NCBI GenBank assembly: GCA_029964075.1
Contig: CM057149.1
Coordinates: 10,240,465-10,304,464 of the forward strand
Direction of reading: 5' to 3'
DNA: 64,000 bases
Source: Patiria pectinifera
Lineage: Eukaryota; Echinodermata; Asteroidea; Valvatida; Asterinidae
This document shows, one piece after another, positions 38,322-49,802 of this stretch. The notes beneath the pieces were generated by a model, which was not told the DNA's origin, did not search any database, and saw only the letters and a list, made by a program, of their open reading frames with translations. Position numbers and translations under genes: made by a program. Within the stretch, counting starts at the first letter, position 1; the number at the start of each line of letters is the position of its first letter.

Positions 38322-39029
38322 GTAAGTCAACTTCTTTACGAAATATTCCTAACTGTGTATTGCGCTTTAGCTTATAGTTGAAGGCCAAAGCTTGGTCGAA
38401 GGCTAAAATGATTTGAAGAAACTGATGCCATTGAGGAGGCTACAACCTCATGTATTGAAACAAAACACAATGGCTGTAGGCAGATAAATAAACAGTCACT
38501 CACAGCAAATAGCTCATCAACATCTTATAATTAGGTACCTTCATGATATGACCTCATAAACAATTTATGAATATAGCTGCAACAACATTGGTAAAGACAC
38601 CTGCTAGACTGTAGTTTGTCACCTGCTAGGCCAATCAATTACTAGGCTCTTGTAATAGATTTATCAATAAACCACTAACTCTATTAACTGATGTTTACTA
38701 ACAGAGTGAAGGGTTTGCAGGATAATCAATACTGACTGGCCTCGCAAACAGTTTGCAATAACAAACAAAATAAGGAGCTACATCTTGTTGATGTCTCTGA
38801 ACAAAATACTCACTTTAGAAGGCTGAGGATCCACCCATCTAGTGAACAGAATTACAAATTTCTTTTCAGTCTGTCAAATATGGTATCAAAAAGTTATGCG
38901 TCATGTTTCAAGTCTGTTTTACATTTATATGCAGCAAGTATTGGGTAATGAAAACCAGCTGAAGCAAAACCATGGATAGTTCAGACATATCTTGAATTGA
39001 TTAAGACATCCTTTTCCCTCTCATTTCAG

Positions 39030-39263
39030 ATCAAGCCTGGTGTCATATACTGGCCTCCAGAAGCAAAGGAAAAAGATGTCTGCGCTTACAATCCCTACTT
39101 GTTCCATGAGAATGACTGTGCTGCTTTGTATTCTGCTTGTGTACGCAGGCCAAGTGGTATTTGTGAATGGCAAGTTACAAATAAAATGAAAAGATGTCAG
39201 AAGGGGGGTGGCATGAAATTGAGATCAGGGGGAAGACATGCAAAGAGACATAGTGTCTCATGA
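39030..39263 (+). CDS. TIMP-A exon 4: C-terminal subdomain and stop
   Basis: The acceptor CCCTCTCATTTCAG precedes IKPGVIYWPPEAK. Five cysteines follow in DVCAYNP, NDCAALYSAC, GICEW and KMKRC; GICEW corresponds to the conserved GLCTW of human TIMP1. The tail (KGGGMKLRSGGRHAKRHSVS) is strongly basic, which could favour binding to sulphated glycans in the matrix; that is inference. The stop TGA ends at 39263. Confidence 0.9.
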   Translation: MKPGVIYWPPEAKEKDVCAYNPYLFHENDCAALYSACVRRPSGICEWQVTNKMKRCQKGGGMKLRSGGRHAKRHSVS

Positions 39264-40218
39264 GCTACACGTACATTTATGAAGAAAAAAACCCAATCAG
39301 TATGTATGTGACAATCACACATTATTAGTGTGCTTCTAAATACTTGTACTGTAATTGTCTGAGATCATAAACCTGCTCATGAGACCTAGCAAATGTGGAT
39401 TTTTTGACAACCCTTTTGGGAGCAGAACGGAATGAAATTTCTGTATGAGACAAACCTGTCGAGTTATCTGTGAGAACAGTGATAATTAAATGCACCTGTC
39501 ATTTGTAAGTGTACATCATGTCCTTCATGGATGTGACATAGGGATGCGTCGAGTCAATTTGTGGGGTTTGTCATTGTTCCTCAGTAGATGCATCACAATA
39601 TGTGAAAGGCGGGTCAAATAACGTCAAATGTATGCATTGGTGCGTCACTGACAAAGTGTAGATTCAACAAAAGGATGTTAAACAATGACACACCATTCCA
39701 AGGGGTCATGGGTGCGTCATACAATTGATAGGTGCATAATAAAGGTCTCGATAAGACATATATGAATGGTCGAACTGAATGTTGACAATGAACAGAAATG
39801 GCTCAAATTAAATTTGCTAAATGTTCAAATTAATCACACATGCTTGTTATTGAACTGTAAATAGAATGCATAGGAACAAAATGGATCAGGCAAAACTATT
39901 TTTCATTGACCATTTTTGTTGTTCGGCTTCAATGTTTTGATTCCAACAGAAAAAAAAAATCCTGTATGTTTGACCAAATTTAAACATTTACAAAGAAGAT
40001 TATTTAATGTTTATTTGACACTTTTGTGAAAATCAACCCTGTAAATTATTGGATGCTAAGTTATATATTGCTCTGTAAATACACCCTTTGTATAAATTGC
40101 TGACAAATGTTTGTGGACATACTATTATATTTGTAACTTATATCCAATATGCATCATACTGTTCTGATGATTGCTGTTTCGCTGTATGGCCGATACCTGA
40201 AATCATTCTTACAAACAG

Positions 40219-40413
40219 GTGTCTAAAAAGTTCATAAATACAGGGGAGGGGAACCATGTAGCTCCATCTGATCTAATAAGAGAAGTTCAAGGCAAAACTG
40301 GCCCTGATAACTGCTGGAATGAATGTTTTCAAATCCAAAAACTGGGTCTGTGTCAATTCAAGAAAATGAATGATTTAAGAAAGTCGAACTTTGTTATTAG
40401 CACAGTGGAATGA
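40219..40413 (+). CDS. Candidate alternative TIMP last exon (or relic exon 4)
   Basis: An acceptor (CATTCTTACAAACAG) ends at 40218, and the frame that follows is open in phase 0 from its first base to TGA at 40413 (64 codons). Phase 0 is what a TIMP last exon needs. The peptide has NCWNEC and GLCQFKKM, resembling NDC...SAC and GICEW...KM of TIMP-A exon 4 and GLCTW of human TIMP1. It lies 956 bases after the TIMP-A stop and could be a mutually exclusive last exon of TIMP-A or the survivor of another gene copy. Against it: a weak polypyrimidine tract and fewer cysteines. Confidence 0.4.
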   Translation: MSKKFINTGEGNHVAPSDLIREVQGKTGPDNCWNECFQIQKLGLCQFKKMNDLRKSNFVISTVE

Positions 40414-43400
40414 ATCACCTGGGATATTATTACACAAGACCACATTTCTTTGTCCTTATTACTGGCGTGAAGGTAATATACTTGTGACATATATACTGCT
40501 GTGATGTTGTATTGGTTATGGACTTGTCACCCTAACGCAAGACATTGTTTTGATAAAGGTTATTTCCTGAGTGAGGAGTGAGGAGCGTATGAGTCAGATT
40601 TACAGGTTTGCACATTCATCAAGAGGAAATGTAAAACTTAACGTTGGTTAGCAGGAATGAAATCACAGCTTGGGCACTATCTTTTAGAAAAACCTTGCAT
40701 TACATGGAAATGTCTAGAGGTCTTATCTTGATGTAAAACTTCTCACAAGTTTGTTTCCTATGATAGACATGCAAATGATGCAAATAAGACAACACTGTGT
40801 TTCTTTAGATTAAGCACCTGTCAATGACTCCACCCATCGCCTGCACAGTGACAAAACCCCTCACCTGTTAATGACCACACCCACCTGTGACCACCCCCTT
40901 CACCTGCAAGTGACCCCAACTACATTTAAGTAGCCCCACCCATCTGCAGGATGGTTAATGCCTAACTTGGAACACTGCCCATATTCTTATTAGGGACAGG
41001 ATTTGCTGTACTATTAACTTCTTGGCTATTTATTCTGAATACCATATTAAGATTCAACCTAAGAATAATCCAACATGTGGAGAATTTAACCAACAGATAG
41101 ATTTGATGAGAAGTCTTGGATGGGTAGAACGATTAACAGTTGTAGGCACTGTCTTTGTTTATGCAATTTGTGATTACTATGTGTACCTGCTGAGGTCCTA
41201 CACATTGTGATGATTTTTCCACAGTTTCTGTTGTTTGAAACAACCTGTAAGAAAATGAAGCATTTTTATTTCACTTAACACAGTCTATTGTAATTTTAAA
41301 GAACCACTGAACTTGTTAACTTGACCAAAAACAGAATATTTTCCCTCCCTTATCTCGGTTGAAGTGAGGGTACCGGTATAATTTTTATGAACATATATTG
41401 ACGGGTACTGGATACAGCACAGGTATTGATATGTACATTATGTAAATATACGACAAGAACATGTATGTATGGTGCTATATCATATAGCTTCTTTAAGAAG
41501 CACCTGTAAGATAATGTAAAGAAAGTATTCATTCTTCTCTATTTTTTACTAATTATTCATAATAGAATTTTATTGTTCTGACTTTTTGTGTATAAAAACT
41601 GAAATACATCAGCATACATGTATATATCCATTATTTTTACTTACTATCTGTTATCAAACAATTCATGTTGAATTTGCTTTGCAGATCAAAATGTTGATAA
41701 AATTATTTTGAACAATATTGCCACAAGTCAAGAAACTTACCTTTCCTTCTCAAAACAAACACTCTTTCAAGAGCTTTAACTTCAAGATGTACATGTATCT
41801 TTATAGTGGTAACATTGAAAGGAATTAATGACAATGGCAGACAAGTAAGCCTTCTGAATAATTTTTCACCACAACATCCCAGACTATAATTTCAACTTGA
41901 AGGTCACTGCCGCTGTTGTTGCTGACACAATGTCATCACTCCATCTTGACTTAATAGCTTGAGGCATGATTATGAATTTCCTGCTCGGACATTGGTTAAT
42001 TACAGACTCCTGCTGCCTGACCACTAAGGCTGGGCTGTTCTCACGGAATCTCTATTGACCAGAAGCAAAATTTACTCCACTTTCTCAGCACTTTCTGAAC
42101 TGTCCTTAAAAACTAATAAGGAAAAGAGTAACAGGACATTGACACTGATGCGAGTGGAAATACAATTACACTGTACGGAACTCTACAATTTATAAAAGTG
42201 TTTTAATTTGCTGATTCCTGATTTCCTGGTAGTTTTACTGACATTTCCTGTAAAATGATATGTAATTTGCAAAAAGTACAGTCAACTGTTTACAGGTGTT
42301 TTGAACAAGTAACGTTGTAATAAACATACTCATACACATATATCAGATACACAGTTGTGCTTGTTTTGAATCTATTGTTATTTTAATGAATCTGGTTTTA
42401 TCATTCTTCAAACTTTAAATTAAACAAGAAAGTTCAATTCATATATTTTAAGCTTAAAAAATTGCAGAGGTTTTGGAAAAGGAAATTTACGTACGTCAAT
42501 GGATTTAGCAGAGTGACAGTCTTGAGATTGAGCAAACTTCAAAGTTCAAGAGGAAGAGTTGTAGTGTGTTGCTTTCCTGTGACCATGACACCTACATCTA
42601 TGTAGGTTTAGTTGGGTGTGGCTTTAGTAAACTCTCACTTCCACCTTTGAGAAAAATCCTGCTGCGATTGAAACATCAGGCTCTCTATCTTTCTTTATAT
42701 ATATATTAGATGATAAGTCAAGAGCACTTCCATTCAATTTTGGGTACAACTAGAAGTGGTAACTTTTTTTTTTTTTATATTTTCAATTAATTTTGAAATT
42801 GTTCATCTGTCGAAAAAGGTGATTGTAGATGGAGTTTTCCCCAGCATTAACAACTCATCGCATTAGCACCTACACGGGGTGGTACATTGAATTATATCTA
42901 TACCAAAACAAATCTGATAATTGCAATCTGATAACCACATTGGGGGCAGCATAGGTATTTGTGGAAGACCGACTTTAAATCAATTATTTGTAACAACTGG
43001 GACTTTACACTGAATGCTCCTGAAATGCAGACAAGTGCATACTAAGAAGATCCTTCCTCATGATATACTGCAGGTCTCGAACATCTATTGACATTATTCC
43101 TAGACTAATGTAACAGCTTTTATGGTGCATGTAGGATCTGTAATCAGAAGCAACAAGACGAGCAAGGGAACATCTCATGCAAGTCAAAATGATGTAACAT
43201 TTGGAACGCTTACCGACAGAAAAACCATCTGTACAATGCAGTAATCACACAACCAAATATGGCTTAGATAATAAAAACAAGGTAGTGAATTTCAGTTAAA
43301 ATTCAGTTGTTGGAGGACGTCTTTCAGATTATTCAACTGGGGTTTGTCTACAGCTTCCAACGACCCAACATGTATGATGCAATATGATATCACGACCATA

Positions 43401-44849
43401 GCAACAATAAAATGAAGAAAAAAAAGAGAAATGATTTCATCTTCACCAATCAGCAGGCCCAGGAACGCCTCTAGCTAGGCATTCAGGGATCCAGGGAAAT
43501 TTCTCTTTAAATAAAAAGCTTCCCTGTGGTTGGCTAAAACACAACATATAGACACAGAGAAATAAAGAATACAGAAATAGAAAAACAAATTAGTCTAAAA
43601 TAAACTAGAAAAAAAATGTGTTTCCTCCATCCATGATATCGATTCACTGTGATGTTTGTGTTTTATATTATGTTATTTACCAGTACATCGTCAAGTACCT
43701 TTAACAAAGTTTTTCCTGCTCTGTCCAGGACGGTCTGAGAGTACATAGGGTAATCATTGTCCATTCACTCATCACTTTCACGGTGTGAGATCTTGTTGGA
43801 CTATTTATTAAATTTTATTTCATTCTGAAATCCATTGTAAGGATGAAAACAGAATAATGGCATCCTGTGATTCTCCTATGTTTCCCAGCAGCATCAAAGA
43901 ATTACTATTGTTTGAAGGACGACCGCAAGGCTGGAGAGATGGGAGTTTAGAAATGTAAACAGGGGGCTTGTAGGCATAAACGTGACAAATCAGACAACGA
44001 ATCAGGTGCCTTCCATATCAGACAGCTTGAACTTGAGTAATGATCATGGGAGAGGAGCAATGACTAAAATATTCAAAAATAAATAATTTAGTTCCAGTTT
44101 GAGACTTAGTAGTGGGATAACTTCAATCATGTTAAGGAAACAAACCATTGACTTATTGCAACAGATTCCCTCATTCACCCATGCTGCTTATTTCATTTTA
44201 ATCCAACAACCAATAGAAACCATAATGTAGATCAACACATTGTCACTTAGGAACAAGCAGTTTAGTCCAGAACAGATGGCTATCTCATTGCCAAGAGTGA
44301 TATTATTACATTTTTCCTTTGAAGTAGCAATGTTGCGCTTACAAGTGACTGAAAAAGGAATGCAATTACACGCTAAGATAACAATAAGAGAGCAATCTTC
44401 TTACAGATGGTCCAACGATTAGGGACTGGTTTCATTAAGAGATTCTCAGTTTAATTCCAACCTGTTCTGAAGGATGGATTAACTCTTGCTGACCATATTT
44501 ATGCAATTGCAAGGACCCCTGGTTACATCAGAACATTCATTCTCATATCAGGACATTCATCCAGATGGTTTACACTGTCTCAAGTCATCTTATTTTTTAT
44601 GGGGGGGGGGGGAGACAACTGATTGTGCTGAGTGACGAGTTACAGATCTCCACATCTCCTAAAAGTACTTCCTCCGTTACTTCTAAAATATCTAAAGGTC
44701 ATTTCTGTTTTAGCCTCTGAAGAAGAACTTGCTAAGTTCCCAACGTCAGGCCACATTAATTTTAAGACTTCTAAAATAAGACTAAACATGACATTTAGCT
44801 CAATTTAAACAATTATTATATCAAGATCCAACTACTCCTTCCTTTTGTC
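40414..44849. other. Intergenic or intronic stretch within the TIMP array
   Basis: No convincing exon. A degenerate CACCTGYRAATGACC-like repeat lies at about 40815-40945. The frame at 41022-41210 (+) contains EYHIKIQPKN and TCGEF, only faintly TIMP-like, and I do not call it. Poly-T (42762-42776) and poly-G (near 44600) runs occur. No exon 1 with a PQQHFC-like motif was found. Confidence 0.5.
40815..40945 (+). repeat. Degenerate minisatellite of CACCTG-ATGACCCCACC units
   Basis: Successive imperfect units of about 20-28 bases, each with a CACCTG or CATCTG and a TGACC or AGCCCC stretch followed by a CACCCA-like stretch. No coding meaning is visible. Confidence 0.5.
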
Positions 44850-45035
44850 CCATAGCATTACGGCCGTAGAGGCGACGTTATGATATCATTAGTCACACAA
44901 TTCCTCCATTTGTTTCGGTCTTCTGCTGTTCTGAGAAGTTAAATGCCAAGTTAAGACCAGTCCCATCCTTGATGTTGTCTGCCCACATTTTCTGCTGTCT
45001 TCCCCTTTTGCGGCTACCATGCATCTACCGGTACT
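44850..45035 (-). mobile_element. Non-LTR retrotransposon 3' end fragment
   Basis: Read on the minus strand, the segment encodes HGSRKRGRQQKMWADNIKDG and continues to NGGIV and a stop. The basic RKRGRQQ-MWADNIK pattern is typical of the extreme C-terminus of LINE reverse transcriptase ORFs. It is about 300 bases from the larger LINE fossil on the same strand but ends differently, so it is probably a second insertion. It is 5'-truncated and inactive. Confidence 0.7.
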
Positions 45036-45334
45036 AACAAAATATTAATGTAAATAAAAATACAATTGAGATTAGAATCAATGTCATTTGCGATTTGAGG
45101 CAGTACAGGCCAGAAAATTTATTCAGTGATCCCCTTCTTTCTATGTACCCGGTACATTGTAAGTACTAAAAGGTGAAATTATCTGACTAAAATATCCAGA
45201 AGGGAGTTCCATACAAACTCACATGATTCAAAGTAAATTGGTTAATCAAGTCACGTACAGATCAAGTGTAGCATAGCATGTATCACGTACCTGGTCCCTT
45301 GTGCCACATGGCATGATGTACAGGGGATTCATCA

Positions 45335-47045
45335 TCATCATCATCCTTCGGCTGGGGAGCAGGCGACTATAAGCTTCTTCCATTTACTGCAATCTTGGGC
45401 AAGTGTTGCGATTTGGTCTGGTTGCAGCATGCCATCACTATCTCCAAGCAGGCGTTGAACATACGTTAGAAATGATGTGCGTTGTCTTCCTGGTCTCTTT
45501 TTTTCCCATAGGGTGGTGTATAGAGGGCATATAATTTTGTGGGTTGATCGTCGGACATGCGGAGTATGTGCCCAAGGAAATTAAGCTGCCCAGACACACT
45601 CCACAAGTGGGTTTAAGTTGGTCATAGTGTAGATGGTGGCATTGGGAACATTTGATGCTCAGCATAATGCGCTAGCTAGAGGTGGCAAAAGCCTTTGTTT
45701 GTTTGTTTTCTGTGTCTTTGGAGATGACCCATGCCTCACATCCATAGATGAGAACTGTTACACATGTTGTGTTGAACAACCTCATTTTGGTGGTAATTGG
45801 TAAAGAGGGGCTTCTCCACAGCTGTTCCAGCTTCCAAAAAGTCATCCAGGCCAGTGCCTTGCATCTTTTGAGGTCGGTTTCGACAACTATGATGAACACA
45901 AAAGGAGCAAGTACATCCCCTTTCAGAACTCCAGTGGATACATCAAAAGGCTCAGAGATACTTCCAGCCACCATGACAGCACTTCGATAGTTAACATACA
46001 TGGCTTGAATGGTGCTGACCACTGCCATAGTGGTGTAATATATAAAACATGACTCTGTTGACGGAATCAAAGGCTTTCCTGAAGTCAATAAAAGTAACAG
46101 CAAGAGGAAGTTGGTGGTTTTAAAACCTTCCATTACCCTATACGAAGGACATGAATCTGCTGAGCACAAATGTGTCCCGGATGGAAGCCAGCTTGGTTGC
46201 TCCTCAGTATTGGATCAACGGAGGGGCAAATTCTGTTGAGCAGAATTTTGATGAAAACTTTCGCAGCTACTAATGTGAGAGTGATCCCACGGTAGTTAGA
46301 TCCCCTTTCTTGGGCACGGGTACGATGACATTTGTGGCACACTGATGTGGTGATTATGTTGTATACACCTCAGAAACCATGGATTACATCTATAGACCCA
46401 CTGCCTTGTTGGTTCCGCAATAGCTTTAATGGCTTTGGCTGTCTCATACCGTGAAAGGACAGTGTGATGGGCAAGTCCTTTACATCAGGTGGAGGCAGCT
46501 CAGTTAGGTGGGCCATTTTCATTGTTGAGTAAGGAGCTGAAATATTTGCCCCACTCTGAAAGCAGTTCTGTGTCACTAGCAAGGACTGTTCCATCTCTTT
46601 TTGACTTTGACACTGTTTCTCTTGTCCTTCCCCGAGAGGTCATGGATAATTTTCCAGGTTGTGGTGTAGTCTCCCAATTCATCAGCTAGTTTAAGATCAT
46701 CAATCTTTTTGTTGAGTGAGGCAGTATCATCCTTATGATTTACTGAGACAGGTATTGAGTTTTCTCCATTCCTCCCCGGATTTTTGTGATTTTGATATTG
46801 AGTACCTCTTTTTGGCCTCATCCCTGTCATCTTTAAGTTTCATGGCCTTATCTGACACCAAGCTTGGCATTCCACGTATTTCCCAACCACATTCTCAACC
46901 ACCTCCTTTACAATTACAGTGGTTTCGAAGCTGTCATACTGGTCAGAAATTGTTGAAGTGATGTCATTCTGGAGTGCTTCGAATCTATTGGTAAGCTCAA
47001 GTTGAAACTTCTCCTTGGGTATTAACAAATACTTAAAAAAATACA
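45335..47045 (-). pseudogene. Decayed non-LTR retrotransposon (LINE) reverse transcriptase
   Basis: Minus-strand frames in 5' to 3' order give a linker with KEKFQLELTNRFEALQND, WKIIHDLSGKDKR and EWGKYFSSLLNNE. The RT start is NYRGITLTLVAAKVF...SNQAGFHPG (46342-46133), followed by FDVSTGVLKGDVLAPFVFII. The C-terminal LIYGCEAWVISKD comes next, then a GHILRMSDD/RPGRQRTSFLTYV/DCSKWKKL-type end (45660-45340). The frames are shifted against one another and the catalytic YxDD segment is missing: the sequence passes from VFIIVVETD straight into the thumb region. The element is dead. The endonuclease domain is absent (5' truncation near 47045). The clade was not determined. Confidence 0.85.
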
Positions 47046-47528
47046 ATTTTAAGTGAACAAAGTAATAATAATGTAAAGGAGTAATAATAATGTAACACGC
47101 TTTGATCTTAGTTAAAAGCCCTATATAAGAACCTGCTATTGTTATTTTATTATTAGTAACTACAATGATATTGTGCCTCTACTTATGAACCAGTGAGCCC
47201 TCTATTGACAACCTTATTTTTTTTCTCCAAGGCACAGCTTGTAGCTCCAGTTGTTTGTATTTACTCTGACACCTTTCAGCAGTCTCACTTAACATCCCTT
47301 TTTGCACAATTTCCCAAGTGAAAAACACATACTTCTGAGAACAGACCAGCTACATTAAGGGTATGTTCATACATGTACGGAGGGCGGAGAGCTAGTCTGA
47401 TAGACAAGGCTAAGTCTGTTTGAAAAACATCCAATCTGATAACACTCAACCTATGGGCAGCATGATATACATAGGTCAGTTGTGTGGGAGTTAGGTTGTA
47501 AAAAGAAGCCCCGCTGAGCTGCAAGTGC

Positions 47529-47779
47529 AGCTAGCCCCACAATTTTTCCGGGTTAGAATTCGGGTAGCTCCAGTCCAGAGCTACAATCCTGGCCAATTCT
47601 TGCTGCCCCCCCCCCCACCCCCACTCAATGTTGTATTTCATTGCGCGGTGTGTGCTCCAAAAGCTTGAGAGAACAACATTGACCGTGAAGAGCAGGGGGA
47701 GTGGGTGATCATGGGAGGCTAAGGAAGTGTCCCAACCATTTTTGCGTTCCAACAACAACTACTTTGGGTGGGGCTAGCT
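47529..47779. mobile_element. Possible short TIR element
   Basis: A perfect 12-bp inverted repeat, AGCTAGCCCCAC at 47529-47540 and GTGGGGCTAGCT at 47768-47779, bounds 251 bp. Inside is a second inverted pair (CAATGTTGT / ACAACATTG) and a poly-C run. No target-site duplication is evident, so its nature as a transposon is uncertain. Confidence 0.4.
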
Positions 47780-48443
47780 AGCTATCTCCGCAGAAGGCCC
47801 CCTGTCTGAATGACCCATTGTAAAAGATCAGGCATTAAGGGGAAGTGGGTTGCTGGTTTGCGAGTTTGGTTTGTTATGTAGGGTAAAATTTGTCTGGACA
47901 GACGTCAATTTGTGTGCAATGAGGCGCAGGTTATCTTGTGTGTGTCTGGAGTTAAAATTAACATAAGCCCAGCAACAGTATAACCACTCTGAAAAAGTTT
48001 ATGTGGAAGGGAGGGGGGCAACAGACACTATGCTGTAGCACAGGGTTCAAAAGTGAATGATGAGTGAGTAGAAACACTCAAAATGTGACAAAAAGGGGGG
48101 GGGGGGCAATGTGTACCCAAGCATGAAACTTTGCTCTTACTTCAAAATTCATTCAATTCGCGTGAAATTCACTGAAACTATATGGACAAAACAATTTAAA
48201 TGAAATTCATTAAATCAAATTCATCATCTTTTAAGTCAAGTTTCCACTGGAGTTTCAAAGTTTAAACCTAAAATAAATTTCCCATGTGATTTTCACTGTA
48301 AATCTTTTGGTCCCTTGTTGCAATCTTTGGAAATCAGAGAGTATCGTCAATTTCACTGTAAGAGATGGGGAGAAGGTAGTAGGGCTATAATTTTGCTTTG
48401 CATACAATCACGGCACATTATATCTTTTGTTGGCCATTTTTAG

Positions 48444-48529
48444 GGACGAGGTACATCACTACATGTGGCATGACTCTAAGTAAATCATTTACCAATAATG
48501 TCTACAAACGAGGAGAGCGCACAAAGGAT
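48444..48529 (+). pseudogene. TIMP-like exon 3 relic
   Basis: Bounded by an acceptor (GGCCATTTTTAG) and a donor (GAT|GTAAGC), it starts in phase 1 and ends in phase 0, exactly like the 125-base exon 3 of TIMP-A and TIMP-B, but it is 86 bases long. The peptide GTRYITTCGM keeps one Cys in the Cys99 position, and its last ten residues, VYKRGERTKD, align without gaps to VYSRHCNTCN of TIMP-B with both cysteines replaced. This suggests a decayed or strongly diverged TIMP copy between A and B. The match is short, so chance cannot be excluded. Confidence 0.35.
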
Positions 48530-49163
48530 GTAAGCAGTTGCAATCACCTTGCAATGAACACACAGCCTAAGGGAAGGGCGGAAACCAGAGCAAAAAATCA
48601 GGAAGGCTCAGAATTAGACGTGGAAGGAAGCTGGAGTGTGTGCTCACACTCAGACATTACATGGCAGAAAATACAGTACCACGGTCTAAACGCTGATATC
48701 ACTAACAGCTGCACAAATTCAAACATTATATTAAACTTAATTCATAGGAAAACACTTAATCACTTACTAATCATCATCTGCTGTTGTTAATTTGTTCAAT
48801 ATGGGCTCTTTGCATTAACTGGGCACTGTTCTACGCAACTTTGAACTTTTGTCTTCTTGGTTCGAGACAATAACCTTATCTGAAGTTCAAACATTCTGAA
48901 CAAGTCATCGTTGAATTCCCCCTTTTCCAGATAAGTTAAAAAATGCTCCTTGAAATACATGATTCACCCGACATCAGTTTTACTGGCATTTATAACATAA
49001 ACAAAACTTTCCTTTTACTTAGCACTGGCAACAGAGGGCGCTGTTACAGCAATCCTTCAGTAATAAAGCTGTATGAGATGAGGAATACAATATCAAATTA
49101 TATTAAATTACACCTACATTGTACCGATATCTTCCTTTAGATGAAGGCTGACCTGATCATTTC

Positions 49164-49802
49164 CAGTGTTGTAGTCGAGTCCTCCTCATCCGAGTCCGAG
49201 TCCGAGTCCGAGTCCGAGTCCGAGTCCTTGTCAATTTTTGATGTCCGAGTCCGAGTCCGAGTCCGAGTCCGAGTCCGAGTCCTTGAAAAAAGGACTTGAG
49301 TCCGAGTCCGAGTCCTTTATCAATCAAAGTCGTAGTTCACAACTATATATATTAATTCAAAAAAATGTCACTATCAAATTTTGGGTGGTTTTTTTAAACA
49401 AAACCCCCAAAAGTTGTATGTATATATACATGCGCAAATGGCACGTTATTGATCATATTATTGATCATAAAGCAACCAAAAAGCTGCGCTAAATGGGTAA
49501 TGGGAGCCCAATTGTATGGCGTTGATTCCATGCGGCTGAGATAGCTCCTTGTCATTGTGTCAACCATGTTAGTAATATTGAACAAAAAGTCCAACACATC
49601 GGCAAGCAACTGAATAACTGATGAATCGATTTATTTGGTGGGCAATTGGCTAGGTTAGGTTGGAATGAATCAATTGATCATTGATCAATCGGCAAGTTAT
49701 TTTTGCTGCGGCAGAGACTGCGCGTCGGTTCCACAGCAAAACCAAATCAAGGTGAAAGACATAAAATAATTGAAATAAAACACCTAAAATCCTACAACAC
49801 TG
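49164..49802. mobile_element. hAT-like non-autonomous element with CCGAGT arrays, 639 bp
   Basis: Left end CAGTGTTGTAG, right end CTACAACACTG: a perfect 11-bp inverted repeat. The word ATCATTTC flanks it exactly on both sides (49156-49163 and 49803-49810), an 8-bp target duplication as for hAT. Near the left end is an array of the hexamer CCGAGT (about 49191-49320), which in one frame spells a Ser-Glu repeat. It resembles the element at 27929, whose ends also carry GAGTC arrays. It lies between two TIMP-like relic exons. Confidence 0.88.
49191..49320 (+). repeat. Hexanucleotide (CCGAGT)n microsatellite
   Basis: Two blocks of uninterrupted CCGAGT units separated by a CCTTGTCAATTTTTGATG spacer, followed by a third short block. 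It is internal to the hAT-like element. The open frame MMSESESESES at 49238 is a product of this repeat, not a gene. Confidence 0.9.

Larger units (their letters stand above)
32425..39263 (+). other. TIMP-A gene, complete, 4 coding exons, 275 aa
   Basis: TIMP-family secreted protein. Its exons are 32425-32551, 36998-37339, 38197-38321 and 39030-39263, with intron phases 1, 1, 0, and they join into one open frame. Signal peptide 1-25, then CQCAHRHPQQHFC (Cys26, 28, 38), the spacing of human TIMP Cys1, Cys3 and Cys13. VIRAKV follows (43-48), then a Pro/Thr-rich insertion (about 52-107), RLRYMVQVEKVYKG, MCGV (Cys70 equivalent), LLTG, HLCDW (Cys99) and KYCDEC (Cys124/127). The C-terminal subdomain has Cys in DVC, NDC, SAC, GIC and KRC but lacks the Cys132-137 loop layout of vertebrates. 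All residues needed to clamp a metalloproteinase zinc are present, so inhibition is plausible. A possible poly(A) signal AATAAA lies at 39738. The nearest neighbours are synapsin exon 1 (same strand) and TIMP-B. Confidence 0.9.

Noticed and set aside
41022-41210. Possible TIMP exon 2-like frame (EYHIKI, TCGEF)
   Set aside because: Only a few residues resemble strand B and the CG motif; there is no LL-x-G ending with a phase 1 donor and no matching acceptor.
45748-45990. + strand frames at 45748-45990, 46489-46689 and 46716-46961
   Set aside because: They are antisense shadows of the minus-strand LINE reverse transcriptase.
48398-48790. 130-codon + strand frame as a gene of its own
   Set aside because: Only 48444-48529 has exon-like borders and a family resemblance; the rest has no recognisable domain and lies past a good donor site.
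49238-49492. Ser-Glu repeat protein (SESESESES)
   Set aside because: It is the translation of the CCGAGT hexamer inside a hAT-like element, with no other sign of a gene.
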